Assembly (NCBI RefSeq): GCF_000332475.2
Contig: NZ_AOGX02000047.1
Location: forward strand, 1-64,000
Direction of reading: 5' to 3'
Origin: Leptospira yanagawae serovar Saopaulo str. Sao Paulo = ATCC 700523
Lineage (GTDB): Bacteria > Spirochaetota > Leptospiria > Leptospirales > Leptospiraceae
Length of the DNA: 64,000 bases
The notes beneath the pieces were generated by a model. That model did not search any database and had not been told where the DNA came from. It was given only the letters and a program-made list of their open reading frames with translations. The position numbers and the translations under genes were made by a program. Each line of letters starts with the position of its first letter. Within the stretch, counting starts at the first letter, position 1. Positions 46,957 to 56,859 of the stretch are shown here, piece after piece.

Positions 46957-47931
46957 TCAATTCAGTTGAATCCCTTGGTTGTATCTATTTTTTTTATCTT
47001 TAGCCAAACAACAATGGTCCTTGTCACCTTCGAGCAAAGTAAATGTCTTTGGATCGGCGCCTTCGATTACCTTTCCCTGATAATAAACATTTTTTAAATC
47101 CTTTGCGTAATCGGAATGCACATACCCCCATGGATTTTGTTCGTTATATTCCAAAGTTGAAAGCTGATTCGCCAAACAGGGAAATTGATCCATTTTTTCA
47201 AAATCGATAAAAAAACAATTTTGTTTATCTTTCGCATAATTTCCGAAAACTTGGAACGTACCTACGTCTTTACTGATTATCTTTCCTTGGTAGACAACCT
47301 CGGAAGGAGTGATCAGAATTGGATGCACTGTTTTTTCCAAAAATCTCACTTCTGCCATTTGATTGACGAAGGTTACCTCCGAACCCATATAATATAGATG
47401 GTGTTTATCGATCGCATAACCGTAGTCTAACTTGTTTTTTGGGAATGGGGAAAATGTTTTTGGATCAGCATCCTTTACAATGTCGACATTTAGTTTTTTC
47501 TCAAACTTAACGGTTAAATCCAAAGGTATTAAAATAATGAATACTTTAGGAGAATTGATGGTGATATCAGAAGTAATTTGATAGTAATACACAAAATTTT
47601 TATCTTTCAAATAATAATCATTTAATACAACAAAGGAATCTCTATCTACTCCTTTTAAGATCTGTTCATCGAAGTAGATATTCTGTGAATCACTTGCAAA
47701 ATGTTCACTTAAAATTTGAAAATCCATTCTGGATGTAGTATCAATTTTTTTCTCTCCAAAGTATGCAAAGAAAAAATATTTTTTGTGGTATTTTGGTGAT
47801 TGGGCACAGTTTCCTAAAAAAAGGAACATACAAATCAGAAGGTTAAACCTTACAATCAAATGTTTTACTGTTTTAACAGCTTGATTCGATTGTTTAAACA
47901 TCAAATTGTTTTTTAACTTTGTCAATTCCAT
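46957..47931 (-). CDS. DKNYY-repeat lipoprotein
   Basis: 324 residues. Lipoprotein signal with Cys in FLFLGNCAQS. The mature part has DKNYY-type repeats: KDKNFVYYYQITSD, AIDKHHLYYMG, AKDKQNCFFIDFEK and YAKDLKNVYYQGKVIEGADP. Such repeats are found in surface proteins of several bacteria; role unknown. The ATG at 47931 has AGG 6 nt upstream; another start lies ten codons in. The 227-bp gap upstream (47932-48158) holds no gene but resembles the start of the dispersed repeat (C-run, then CGCG and CGAT near 47993-48015). Confidence 0.78.
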   Translation of the reverse strand: MELTKLKNNLMFKQSNQAVKTVKHLIVRFNLLICMFLFLGNCAQSPKYHKKYFFFAYFGEKKIDTTSRMDFQILSEHFASDSQNIYFDEQILKGVDRDSFVVLNDYYLKDKNFVYYYQITSDITINSPKVFIILIPLDLTVKFEKKLNVDIVKDADPKTFSPFPKNKLDYGYAIDKHHLYYMGSEVTFVNQMAEVRFLEKTVHPILITPSEVVYQGKIISKDVGTFQVFGNYAKDKQNCFFIDFEKMDQFPCLANQLSTLEYNEQNPWGYVHSDYAKDLKNVYYQGKVIEGADPKTFTLLEGDKDHCCLAKDKKNRYNQGIQLN

Positions 47932-48158
47932 CTAAACCTACTACTTATATCTCACTTTCTATATAATACAATATTTATTTGGACAATCTTTTGAAACCCC
48001 CCACCGCGAAACGATCCAAAGTTTGTACCAGTAGGCCTTGTTTTGCATCGTCCGAACCAAATCAGAATTTTTGAATGATTGTGAATCGTTTAAAGTCCAA
48101 AAAAATGTTGCATATCTTAGATTAACGCGCGATATATGATGAATGTAGAATCGAGGTT

Positions 48159-48686
48159 TTAAAGATTTTGGTATTCTGATTTTAGAATTGCCATTGGAAT
48201 TGTGGACCAGAATGTTCCTTTGAATTTTGTATTTTCTCTTAGTAATCCTTCTTTTTTGAAACCAGTTTTTTTATAACAGTCAATTGCAGTTACATTAAAA
48301 TCGTAAACATTCAATGTAACTCGATTGAGATTTAATTTTAAAAATGTTATCTCTAATAAATTTGTGATTATTTGTCGACCGATACCTTTGCCCCTAAAGT
48401 TTTCGTTCCCAACCAAAATGCGAGAGATATGAGCTGATTCGTTTGATTGATCGATGGTTAACTGGCAGTGACCAATGAGATCTGAATTATCTGAATCGAT
48501 CACTGAAAATATTTTGAATCTTTCGGGATGGGTGGAAGCATATTCTAAATCGTTTTTTAATTGATCCTTTAGAGAGTCCATTTTATATAATGGTCCTGCC
48601 CAAATGAGTAAAAATTCTTCATTTTTTGACCAAGAATAAATTTGTTCTATATCCAATTCGGAAAAGTTTCTTAATTTGATCTTCAT
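48159..48686 (-). CDS. GNAT-family N-acetyltransferase (RimJ/RimL-like)
   Basis: 175 residues from ATG 48684-48686 (MKIKLRNFSELD). Acetyl-CoA loop VGNENFRGKGIGRQIITNLL with the Q/RxxGxG/A motif, then NRVTLNVYDFNVTAIDCYKK and GFKKEG, typical of GNATs acting on amino groups. The substrate is unknown. It is isolated between two non-coding gaps. Confidence 0.88.
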   Translation of the reverse strand: MKIKLRNFSELDIEQIYSWSKNEEFLLIWAGPLYKMDSLKDQLKNDLEYASTHPERFKIFSVIDSDNSDLIGHCQLTIDQSNESAHISRILVGNENFRGKGIGRQIITNLLEITFLKLNLNRVTLNVYDFNVTAIDCYKKTGFKKEGLLRENTKFKGTFWSTIPMAILKSEYQNL

Positions 48687-49143
48687 ATTAGATTCAATTT
48701 TTAACACTTGCCTGGCAGGTTGGACAACCACAAAAGTCCATCGACGAGCCGTAAGGAACTAGTTTATCGTTTGCCTAAACAAACAAGCAAAAAACCCCGA
48801 TATCGCCCCGGCCAAGTTCGGTACATAACTTATGGTAAGTGCTGCAACGACGTCAATTCTTATACAAGATTTCTGAATTTACCAAACAGGGTATGATTTT
48901 CAACCAATCACTATGCTCAAAGTATACACATATTTTAGAAATTAAGAACATTCAGATGATCAAATACACGGAATGCATTTGGATTCTGAAACTACCTGAT
49001 TTGATTTTTTAGGATCAAAGTACATAATGTCCAATAATTCATAGGTTTTAAACTTTTTTAAAATTTTTTCCTAAGATCTGTACGATTCTTGCATTCGTTT
49101 TTGGCATAGGAGAAGACCGCATTTGGTCTTTCAAAAATTGAAA
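48687..49143. other. Non-coding stretch, nothing recognised
   Basis: About 457 bp between the GNAT and porin genes. Only short dyads are seen (GGTTG/CAACC near 48720). A 62-codon frame at 48708 has no supporting features. Promoters for both flanking divergent genes are expected here, but none is convincing. Confidence 0.4.
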
Positions 49144-50913
49144 ATGCAAAGATCCATGATATTCTATCTGTTTTTGTTGGTATTGTCATTTGAAACTGTA
49201 TTGATAGCGCAACCAACAGTACAAGAACCCCAAAGTCCAAACTTAACCTCGAATCCAAACCAACCTCCCCAAAACACCTCTCCCTCCGTACAAACTGCCA
49301 CAGAACCGAAACAAACTCCACCACCTCCTACTTGGTCAGATGGATTCAGCGCTGGTGCCCTTGTCCGAGTTCGACCTGAAATGAAGTATAATTTTGATTT
49401 TAATCGGAATACCAATGACAATGTTGATTTCACTGGCCAAAAGATTCAGTTTTGGATCCAAAAAGAATTCACAAAAGATGTGATTGCCAAAGTGACCTTC
49501 CAAGACAGCCGCCTTTGGGGTGCTGAAAAAGGTTCATTGACTGGTTTGTCAACAGCCAACGATGGCACAAGGCAAAGCACAGATGTGAGAGAAGCCTATG
49601 TAGAAGTGAAAAACAATTTCAATTTTCCCTTCCACTTCCAAGTGGGCCGACAGATTTTGCGTTATGGTGATGAACGATTGGTTGGATCTCTTGATTGGAC
49701 CAATGTGGGAAGGAGTTTTGATGGGTTACGACTGAAATGGGAAGATAAATATTTTTCTTCTCATATCTTTGTTACATCAGTGAGCGAACGCCACTCTGAT
49801 ATCACTGGGAACACAACCAATTTTGGTGTCAAAAATCAATACAATACATATCTCGACTGTCCTTATAATGGGACAAAAGTCTGTACAGCAAAAATTGATG
49901 CACAAAGACAAGAGTTAGGTGACTCTTATTTCACTGGATTCTACAATACACTCAAACCCTCTGATTACCTTCATATTGATTTGTATTATCTTGGTTTGCA
50001 AAAAGAATACCTTAGGGCAAACCAATCCCTTGTCCTCACAACAGGAGAAGTCGGAAATCCCAATACGAGAGCTGGCAGGTGGGACGTGCTCCATACCTAT
50101 GGGATGCGGCTCACAAACAAAACCCAAGCGAATAAAAAAGCCTTACAGGCCATCGACTATTCCTTTGAATATGCAGTGCAAACGGGAACAACAGGCAGAA
50201 ATGTCACTCCGAAATGGGATAGTTTCCAAACCAATGTGAATATGGTTGACCCCCTCACCAATACCACCTACCAACAAAATTTATACCGAGAAAAAGAACG
50301 ATACAAAACCTATGCTTTTGGTGCTGACATTGGTTATACGATTGCAAAATTCCGAGTGGGAGCCGCGTATGATGTAGGAAGTGGCGATCCAAATCGTGCG
50401 GATGGATCGATTGCATCCTTCCAAAACTTATTCCACACTAACCATTTGTTTTATGGAATGGCCGACCAAATCAGTTGGGTGAATATGAAATCTAGATCGG
50501 TAAATCTAAGTTATGCGACTGAATCCTACGGATCATTTCGTATTGACTATTTTGCCATTGAGAAACACAAATTGCAGGATAGTTGGTATGACATTGCTGG
50601 AGTTGCGAAGTCAGGTGCGAGTACGGAATCCTTTTCCAATAACCAATATGACACAAGCCAAGTCCTTACCGAAAAAGGGGCTGGGGACAATCGACCTGTT
50701 TCCTACCTTGGCCGTTCTCTCTTCCGCGAAGTGGATGTGAAATACAATATCCCTTACAAAAACATATTATTGGAAGCAGGTTATAGTATGATCTTTGCAG
50801 GGGATGCCATCCAAAACAAAGTAAATGACCGAACCGTCAATGCGAATGTGTATACAAACCAATTTGGAAAAAACGCACAGTTTGCGTATCTGATGATGAC
50901 TGCACAATTTTAG
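49144..50913 (+). CDS. Alginate-export-family outer-membrane protein (porin-like)
   Basis: 589 residues from ATG 49144. A TTG at 49123 with GGAG 11 nt upstream is a possible alternative start. Signal peptide MQRSMIFYLFLLVLSFETVLIAQ, a Pro-rich linker (NQPPQNTSPSVQ), then a long beta-barrel with the Alginate_exp pattern: DVREAYVEV, FQVGRQILRYGDERLVGS, TNVGRSFDGLRL. It ends YLMMTAQF with a C-terminal Phe. In this family the name does not prove alginate transport; an organic-solute porin is likely. Confidence 0.85.
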   Translation: MQRSMIFYLFLLVLSFETVLIAQPTVQEPQSPNLTSNPNQPPQNTSPSVQTATEPKQTPPPPTWSDGFSAGALVRVRPEMKYNFDFNRNTNDNVDFTGQKIQFWIQKEFTKDVIAKVTFQDSRLWGAEKGSLTGLSTANDGTRQSTDVREAYVEVKNNFNFPFHFQVGRQILRYGDERLVGSLDWTNVGRSFDGLRLKWEDKYFSSHIFVTSVSERHSDITGNTTNFGVKNQYNTYLDCPYNGTKVCTAKIDAQRQELGDSYFTGFYNTLKPSDYLHIDLYYLGLQKEYLRANQSLVLTTGEVGNPNTRAGRWDVLHTYGMRLTNKTQANKKALQAIDYSFEYAVQTGTTGRNVTPKWDSFQTNVNMVDPLTNTTYQQNLYREKERYKTYAFGADIGYTIAKFRVGAAYDVGSGDPNRADGSIASFQNLFHTNHLFYGMADQISWVNMKSRSVNLSYATESYGSFRIDYFAIEKHKLQDSWYDIAGVAKSGASTESFSNNQYDTSQVLTEKGAGDNRPVSYLGRSLFREVDVKYNIPYKNILLEAGYSMIFAGDAIQNKVNDRTVNANVYTNQFGKNAQFAYLMMTAQF

Positions 50914-51079
50914 AAATAAATTGTCTTACGAATACTCGGTAGGATCCTCCCTTGTTTCGATGCAAATTGAGACAAGGGAATTTTTCGGTTGTTTCAAAAG
51001 CATCAAAACAATAATACAAGGAAACTTACTTTGGCCACCATCAAATATGATTTCAAAGAATCTTAAATTTTTTTGTGGA

Positions 51080-51168
51080 GCCTCGCATCTGTTAGTGGAG
51101 TGTCATTCCCATAAAGAACAACCACGCTTTACGGTCTAATGGTCGCTTGCGGATTGATCGCTCGCGCG
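51080..51168. repeat. Dispersed structured repeat, copy B (89 bp)
   Basis: Same three blocks in the same order as copy A: GCCTCGCATCTGTTAG (51080-51095), ACCACGCT (51121-51128) and ATCGCTCGCGCG (51157-51168), with a shorter centre. It ends in the palindrome GCTCGCGCGAGC. It lies 3' of a minus-strand orphan lipoprotein, as copy A lies 3' of minus-strand accessory genes. The rest of the gap 50914-51079 shows nothing else. Confidence 0.6.
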
Positions 51169-51181
51169 AGCTGAATGGATT

Positions 51182-51838
51182 TTAATTGCTAAACTCATCC
51201 GTGGGTTCAGGTCCTTGGGATTTTTCGAGAACTGCCTGGTCAAAATTTGCATCGATCTCTTTTTGGTTCAAACATTCGGATTCGAGCTTCATTTTATCGT
51301 AAATACCAAATTTACCGATTTCGGTGGTTTGATAGGGATCTTTATTCTTATTTTCTAGCGCAAATTTGACCAGAGAGTAATCTTTATAAATCCAATAGTA
51401 CAAATCATTAGCCATGCTTTTCGAAATGATGCCTGCTAGGAAAACATTTTTACCATTACGCTCGAGTGTAAGTATGCCTAAATCATCCGTAGTTACTTTA
51501 AATTCATAAAGTGTACTCGAATGAGGTCTTCTCGTCCTTAAGTAATCCTTAGATAGGAAGAACCTCACACCAGAAATTGAAGCCACCTCCAATTCCTTCT
51601 CCGAATAATCGATGCTAAATTCTATCCTTAAAAACTGAAGAAGCGATTTATATCCTTTCTTATCGTTCGAATAAGCTGCCAAACAAAGACCAGGTTCCGT
51701 GGATTGGCTTTCTAACTGTAATTGCCTGCGATCTTCAGTAGCAGATACGGTGTTGTCTTCCTTTTTGCATTCCAAAAAGGAAAAGAATTGAAGAAAAAAG
51801 AAGTAAAATACAACAATTATCCTTTTACTAATCCACAT
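51182..51838 (-). CDS. Lipoprotein of unknown function
   Basis: 218 residues. Lipoprotein signal ending FFSFLEC (Cys24). The mature part is charged and has two further Cys (GLCLAAYS, ESECLNQ). No recognised domain. It stands 3' to the ankyrin-repeat gene on the same strand, with about 95 bp between, and 5' to the repeat copy B. Confidence 0.6.
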   Translation of the reverse strand: MWISKRIIVVFYFFFLQFFSFLECKKEDNTVSATEDRRQLQLESQSTEPGLCLAAYSNDKKGYKSLLQFLRIEFSIDYSEKELEVASISGVRFFLSKDYLRTRRPHSSTLYEFKVTTDDLGILTLERNGKNVFLAGIISKSMANDLYYWIYKDYSLVKFALENKNKDPYQTTEIGKFGIYDKMKLESECLNQKEIDANFDQAVLEKSQGPEPTDEFSN

Positions 51839-51932
51839 TAGTGATCCTCCGCATCCTTTCGATTAACTTATCTTTGATCGTTCCATCGCGCTATCTTTTT
51901 TCCCATTTCGCAATTTACTGAAATGTATCTGA

Positions 51933-52802
51933 TCAATGGACTTTATCCGGTTTCACATGCTTGTATTCAATTCCCTTTTCTTTGAGAAAGGAAACGATCT
52001 TATTAAAGTCCCATTCATTAAACCGAGGAGTATTTCTTGATCTTTCATTAATTTGCAATCTTTCTTGAATCAATTTAGCTTCATATCCCGTAGGGTATAA
52101 CTCCATACTCAAGTCGAAGCCATTTTTTAACAAAAACAATGTGATACCAAGATGATCTTGGGTCATTGAGTCCGATACTGCACGACCATGCCCAAAATTG
52201 ACATCCGCACCTTTCTCCACGAGCATCTCTACACTCTTGAAATGACCTTTCTTCGCAGCAACGCTCAAGGCTGATTCTGGCGGATGATTTTCATCTAACA
52301 AACTCTCATCATAGATTGCCTTTGCATTGGGATCTCCACCATGATCGAGGAGTAATTTCAACGTGGCAGGACTTTGGCGAGCTGCATAAATCATAGGAGA
52401 CTCAGGGTTTAAAACTGACTTAAAATTTGGATTAGCACCATGTTCTAGAAGGGGAAGTACCGCCCCTTCTCGGTCCCAAACAATTGCCAAACTTAATAAT
52501 GGGATTCCAACATCATTGGGGATGTTCAAATCAACCTTTTTTTCGGAAAGCAAAGTTTGTAATTGGTTCTCATCATAAAGATAAATCGCCCTTGCAATTT
52601 CCCATTGCGGTGTATTTTGGAATTTTCGAGGATCAAAGTGCCTTATCTGTTTTTTATCAACCTCTTTGTCTAAGAGATTCGCTTCAGTTAGCTTTAAATA
52701 ATAAGACTTTGTTTTTGTCCAAATACAACCAAATGTAAAGATTGGGAAGAGAACTATGAACAACAGTAATTTGGGTTTGTTAAGATTCGATTTTTGTTCC
52801 AT
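51933..52802 (-). CDS. Ankyrin-repeat lipoprotein
   Basis: 289 residues from ATG 52800-52802 (MEQKSN). Lipoprotein signal with Cys in PIFTFGCIW. Three to four ankyrin repeats: GIPLLSLAIVWDREGAVLPL, PMIYAARQSPATLKLLLDHG, SALSVAAKKGHFKSVEMLVE, then HLGITLFLLKNG. The repeats mediate protein contacts, probably in the periplasm. No partner is evident. Confidence 0.83.
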   Translation of the reverse strand: MEQKSNLNKPKLLLFIVLFPIFTFGCIWTKTKSYYLKLTEANLLDKEVDKKQIRHFDPRKFQNTPQWEIARAIYLYDENQLQTLLSEKKVDLNIPNDVGIPLLSLAIVWDREGAVLPLLEHGANPNFKSVLNPESPMIYAARQSPATLKLLLDHGGDPNAKAIYDESLLDENHPPESALSVAAKKGHFKSVEMLVEKGADVNFGHGRAVSDSMTQDHLGITLFLLKNGFDLSMELYPTGYEAKLIQERLQINERSRNTPRFNEWDFNKIVSFLKEKGIEYKHVKPDKVH

Positions 52803-52969
52803 TTCATTCCGCGTAAAGTCATTGGTCCAAGCAAAAATTCCATGACTTCCGTATGTCATTTCCCCTCAATCTGGTTCTTATTTGCAACTAGTTTATCATG
52901 TAGGAAAAATAGAGATAAGATTTTAATGTAAGCGAAACTTACCACCTAATCAATTTAGAAAACGGTTCA

Positions 52970-53188
52970 TCACACCTTCGTTGAATGCAGGTTCCTATCC
53001 AACGGGGATTCCAATTTTTTCCCCGTATCAATGATCTTAAGTAACGTAATCACTTTTCTTTCTGCCACAATGAACTTCCGCTTGAGTTCCACGGCATCAA
53101 CCGTTTTAGGATCAAACGGAAGCTCCGTTATGAAATTTTTATCAAATGAAAAGTATCCTGGTAAATAAAAGTGAATCTGGCTGTTTGT
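52970..53188 (-). pseudogene. Open fragment without a start codon, probable gene remnant
   Basis: In the 670-bp gap 52803-53474, one minus-strand frame reads protein-like (LPFDPKTVDAVELKRKFIVA, then ERKVITLLKIIDTGKKLESP) to a TGA at 52970. It opens directly after a stop at 53189-53191, and no usable start exists, so it looks like the 3' remnant of a lost gene. The family is unknown. The rest of the gap shows only the GC-rich hairpin at 53409. Confidence 0.4.
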
Positions 53189-53408
53189 TTAGATAACCGG
53201 TGCGTTTCGGCTCTTTAGTTCCAACTCAAACATTCCAGTCATTCCTCATTGCTAACTTAACATAAATGATTCCATCATCTACCCAAACATTTCACAAAAA
53301 TCATTTCTGATTCTGATCCAAGTGAAAATGTGAACTTTTTGCGAGAATTTTTTTTAGATTTTGGGAAATGAATTCACAAAACAAGTGATATATGGTAAAT
53401 GGAGCCAT

Positions 53409-53435
53409 TGGGTGGCGGGTGGAATACCCCACCCA
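53409..53435 (-). terminator. GC-rich hairpin 3' of the ZIP transporter gene
   Basis: TGGGTGG (53409-53415) or GGGTGG (53417-53422) can pair with CCACCC(A) (53429-53435). It lies about 40 nt past the ZIP transporter stop on the minus strand, next to a CCCCGCCC run. There is no T-run, so a terminator role is tentative; a repeated hairpin element is the alternative. Confidence 0.45.
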
Positions 53436-53474
53436 GTCCAGATAGGGCGGGGATTTCTACGTACCAATCCACTT

Positions 53475-54287
53475 TCACCCTAGTCCCACATCAAGTGCCA
53501 TCATGAGCACAAATCCAAACATCGCCCCAAGGGTTGACATCTCAGTTTCCTTTCCCGTATGGGATTCGGGGATGAGCTCTTCCACGACCACAAAGATCAT
53601 TGCACCTGCCGCGAACGATAACGCAAAAGGCAAAATACTTTCTACATAAAACACAAGGGCCGCACCGAGAATTCCCCCAATTGGTTCCACAAACCCTGAT
53701 AATTGCCCATACCAAAAACTTTTTTTGGCACTAAACCCTTCGCGTAACAAAGGGATCGAAACAGCAGCACCCTCTGGGATGTTTTGGATCCCAATCCCAA
53801 ACGCAACAACCATTGCCGCCATCAACGCTTCATATGTGAATCCTTCACCTAAGGCACCAAAGGCGACACCGACCGCAAGTCCTTCGGGTAAATTGTGTAA
53901 AGTGATGGCAAGGATGAGTAACAAACTCCTTTGGAAAGAAGACTTCCCTCCTTCCAATCGGTTTTCTTCCAGTCCCACATGTAAGTGTGGCAAGAGTTTG
54001 TGGAGGGCAAACAAACAAAGTCCACCTGACAAAAACCCAATACTCACATGGAGCCAGGCAGGTTTGCCAGCGTTTTCCGAAAGTTCTATGGAAGGGAGTA
54101 AGAGTGACCAAAAACTGGCGGCGATCATGATGCCCGAAGCAAACCCAAGCATCGCATTAAACACAGGCCTTGGCACTGTGCGAAAGAAAAAAACAAATCC
54201 TGCACCAAAAGCAGTACAAAACCAAGTAAACCCAGTGGCAAGGAGTGCCAAAACCACTGGGTGGAGAGAGAGTAAATCAACAAACAT
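53475..54287 (-). CDS. ZIP-family divalent metal transporter
   Basis: 270 residues, eight membrane helices. Metal-binding helix motifs LHNLPEGLAVG (helix 4) and IQNIPEGAAVSIP (helix 5), the ZupT/ZIP signature with Gln for the second His. It likely imports zinc or iron/manganese. A His-containing loop (HLHVGLEENR) precedes helix 4. It begins directly after the stop of the secreted-protein gene upstream, so the two form a unit. Confidence 0.92.
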   Translation of the reverse strand: MFVDLLSLHPVVLALLATGFTWFCTAFGAGFVFFFRTVPRPVFNAMLGFASGIMIAASFWSLLLPSIELSENAGKPAWLHVSIGFLSGGLCLFALHKLLPHLHVGLEENRLEGGKSSFQRSLLLILAITLHNLPEGLAVGVAFGALGEGFTYEALMAAMVVAFGIGIQNIPEGAAVSIPLLREGFSAKKSFWYGQLSGFVEPIGGILGAALVFYVESILPFALSFAAGAMIFVVVEELIPESHTGKETEMSTLGAMFGFVLMMALDVGLG

Positions 54288-54872
54288 TTATTTGGCGGGC
54301 ATCATCCCAACAAATAAAGAACTCATTTCTTTCGAACGCCATAGCCCATCGGTATCCTTTTCGACACTCACAGGTCTGTAACTCGACGCACCCTTTGTTG
54401 CCACGAAAAGTTTGAGTTTCCCCGAGGTTTCATCTCCAGAATATGGATTGGTATATGTTTCAACAGTAAGTGGTAAACTCGGCGTATACCCGTTAGATGG
54501 TTCTGCCCCTTTCCAATACCCGTTTGGCAACATTTTGTATTTATCGAGTTGGCCAAGTAAGTAGGAATCACTCCCACCTAAATCCACTCCGTCCACTGCC
54601 GTTGGTTTATTGGACTTTTGTCTATTTTTAGAAAGGATGGATAGTACAATTGCTTTCCTTCCCAACTCAGGATTTTTTCCATACATAGACATCGCAAGAA
54701 CGAGCATCGCAGCGGCACCTTCAGGTGAGTTTGCAGTAGCCAATTGGATGGTTTTGAATTCTTCAATCGATGAAGGTTCCGATGAAAAACTGACAGGTTT
54801 GCGTTCTGTCAAATTTTGTGCCACAAGTGAGACACTGAACGAGACAAGGAGAATGGATACGATTCGTTTCAT
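54288..54872 (-). CDS. Exported protein, unknown function
   Basis: 194 residues from ATG 54870-54872. Signal peptide MKRIVSILLVSFSVSLVAQ. The mature part (SPEGAAAMLVLAMSMYGKNP, then LPLTVETYTNPYSGDETSGK) resembles secreted proteins of unknown function (a DUF6935-like pattern, uncertain). Its stop is immediately followed by the ZIP gene start. Confidence 0.6.
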   Translation of the reverse strand: MKRIVSILLVSFSVSLVAQNLTERKPVSFSSEPSSIEEFKTIQLATANSPEGAAAMLVLAMSMYGKNPELGRKAIVLSILSKNRQKSNKPTAVDGVDLGGSDSYLLGQLDKYKMLPNGYWKGAEPSNGYTPSLPLTVETYTNPYSGDETSGKLKLFVATKGASSYRPVSVEKDTDGLWRSKEMSSLFVGMMPAK

Positions 54873-54962
54873 GGGCGAAAATCTTACTGTGATTTGTTCC
54901 CGATGCAATCCTTTTTCTAAATTTTTTCTTTACCAAATGGAACTTCGGACTACCATTTTCGT

Positions 54963-55358
54963 ATGAAAAAATTTTTGACTTTGGGTTTAATCCTTTTCCC
55001 ACTTCTTGTCACCTCACAAACATTAAAGGATGCAAAAGAATTCCAGGCACTATCCAAAAAAATGTGTGCGAAATCATCGGAATGTATGAAAGAGAAATTA
55101 AAAGACCTCCCTCCTGAACAAAGGAAAATGTTCGAATCCCAATTTGTAAATGGAAATGTCTGTGAATCGCGATACAAACAATACATAGTGGAAGGCCAAA
55201 AACCTGCATCCAATGAAAAACCAACCAAAAAACTCACCAAACAAGACATCGAAGACATGAAACAATGTGCCAAGGAGATGGCTGCATTTTCTTGTGCTGA
55301 CCTAGAAGAAGGGAAAGTACCTTCTTCTTGTGAAAAATTCCAATCCGAAGAGGAATAA
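54963..55358 (+). CDS. Small exported protein with six cysteines
   Basis: 131 residues. Signal MKKFLTLGLILFPLLVTSQ, then a helical, charged domain with six Cys (KKMCAKSSECMKEK, NVCESR, KQCAKEMAAFSCAD, SSCEK), presumably three disulfides. No recognised family; it looks leptospire-specific. Divergent from the gene at 54288. Confidence 0.6.
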   Translation: MKKFLTLGLILFPLLVTSQTLKDAKEFQALSKKMCAKSSECMKEKLKDLPPEQRKMFESQFVNGNVCESRYKQYIVEGQKPASNEKPTKKLTKQDIEDMKQCAKEMAAFSCADLEEGKVPSSCEKFQSEEE

Positions 55359-55516
55359 AGCACCCAATTGCATTCCCAAATGGAGTGATGTTAGTTGTCA
55401 TGGGAGTCTCCTCCCATTGGCAACGTTTCGATTACCATTCCGAAGGATCCCTTCCAATCTTTGGAACAGATTCGTACTCCAAAGAGCACAAGGCAAAAAA
55501 ACCAACCCAATTTTTC

Positions 55517-56515
55517 CTAACTTTCCATCCAGTATGGGCTCACTTCGCTTAAACTTTTTTTCCCCGTGAGTTTCAAAGCCAATCGGTCCATCCCAATTGA
55601 GATCCCAGAACAGTCTGGGAATCCTTTCCCTAAGGCAGTGACAAAGTCTTCGTCAATGGGGAATACTTCTTTGCCCAATTTGGCACGTAACGTTTGTTCT
55701 GCTTCAAAACGATTTCGTTGTTCGTTTGCATCATTCAGTTCATAAAACGCATTGGCTAGTTCTAAACCGTCCCAATAGATTTCAAATCGTTTGGCAACTC
55801 CTGCCTCAATCCGTGCAAGGGCCGCACATTCCTGTGGGTAATCATACAAAAAGACAATTCCTTCACCTAATTTTGGTTCGATGCAATTTAGAAAAACCAA
55901 AAAGAACAAATCTTCATAAGGCCATCCATCCAGTTCCTTTTGTGGTGTGGCAGTTAATTTGAGTTTTATGATGGTTTGGATTAAATTTTCCCTTTCAAAT
56001 CCATGCCCAAGGTGGATGAGGAATACTTCCTTCACACTGAAATGGCGAATCCAACCTGGTTTCGACAATTGGTTATGGAGTTTAGGTTCACCAACGGAAA
56101 AAATGAGTTCCCTTAAAAACTTTTCGATAAAATGACGCAATACCGCATCATCCATTCCTTCTGCATAGAGTTCTAACATCAGGAACTCTTTCGTATGAAA
56201 CGAACTCCCTACTTCACCCGATCGGTAGGTATGTGCTAGTTCAAAGATACGAGATAAACCCGTCGCCATCATTTGTTTTAAACTATATTCAGGTGAAGTG
56301 ATGAGATAACCCTTTTCTTTCCCCGAAGGAGAGCGCACCTCAAAAGGATCCAAATATGGTTCCATTCCCACAATGGGTTTCAGTGTGGGTGTATCGACTT
56401 CCATAAATTCATTTCGGTTTAAAATCTCTCTTACGCTTTGTAAAAGTTTGGAACGAAAAATGAGTGTATCTTTTGGTAAAACCTGCAAAACTAACCTCGA
56501 TGGCAAAAAAAACAA
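55517..56515 (-). CDS. epmA: EF-P lysyltransferase, lysyl-tRNA synthetase-like
   Basis: 332 residues, close to E. coli EpmA (325) and lacking the tRNA anticodon-binding domain of LysRS. Class II motifs: motif 2 as HTYRSGEVGSSFHTKEFLML, motif 3 as GISIGMDRLALKL. It activates (R)-beta-lysine with ATP and attaches it to the PGKG lysine of EF-P. EF-P and EpmB are in the same window at 34.8-36.5 kb. The start region overlaps the divergent gene at 56500 by 16 bp. Confidence 0.9.
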   Translation of the reverse strand: MFFLPSRLVLQVLPKDTLIFRSKLLQSVREILNRNEFMEVDTPTLKPIVGMEPYLDPFEVRSPSGKEKGYLITSPEYSLKQMMATGLSRIFELAHTYRSGEVGSSFHTKEFLMLELYAEGMDDAVLRHFIEKFLRELIFSVGEPKLHNQLSKPGWIRHFSVKEVFLIHLGHGFERENLIQTIIKLKLTATPQKELDGWPYEDLFFLVFLNCIEPKLGEGIVFLYDYPQECAALARIEAGVAKRFEIYWDGLELANAFYELNDANEQRNRFEAEQTLRAKLGKEVFPIDEDFVTALGKGFPDCSGISIGMDRLALKLTGKKSLSEVSPYWMES

Positions 56516-56859
56516 AATACTTATCTGTAAGGGAAATCCAAAATGCTTATGAAATTGTCATCTCCTCCAAAATAGTCCATGCGGATCTGGAAGAAGAATT
56601 GGACTCAGTCATGCATATGTTATTTTTCCAAACAAGATCCCATATCCAAATGGATCTCTCCAATTTACCTTACCTTCCGATCACCCTACTCACCAAACTA
56701 CTGAATATGGCACGAGACTTACGATTGAAAAAACGAGTCCTAGTGTTAAATGGACTCACCCTTGCAAGCCTCCACTACCTCAAACGATTTGGCCTCACAA
56801 AACTTGTGTTCCCAAGTGAAACCATCCTTAGGGAGTCTCATCGAGATCCCAGGGGATGA
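56500..56859 (+). CDS. STAS-like small protein
   Basis: 119 residues from ATG 56500 (MAKKTKYLSVREIQ). The alternating pattern MDLSNLPYLPITLLTKLLNM, RVLVLNGLTLASLHYLKRFG and LTKLVFPS resembles a STAS/anti-anti-sigma fold, but the conserved phosphorylated Ser is not clear (GLTLASL). Its 5' end overlaps epmA and its 3' end overlaps the DUF4279 gene, both on the opposite strand. Confidence 0.6.
   Translation: MAKKTKYLSVREIQNAYEIVISSKIVHADLEEELDSVMHMLFFQTRSHIQMDLSNLPYLPITLLTKLLNMARDLRLKKRVLVLNGLTLASLHYLKRFGLTKLVFPSETILRESHRDPRG

Noticed and set aside
48708..48896. A 62-codon plus-strand frame in the gap before the porin
   Set aside because: No SD, no signal sequence and no recognisable pattern.
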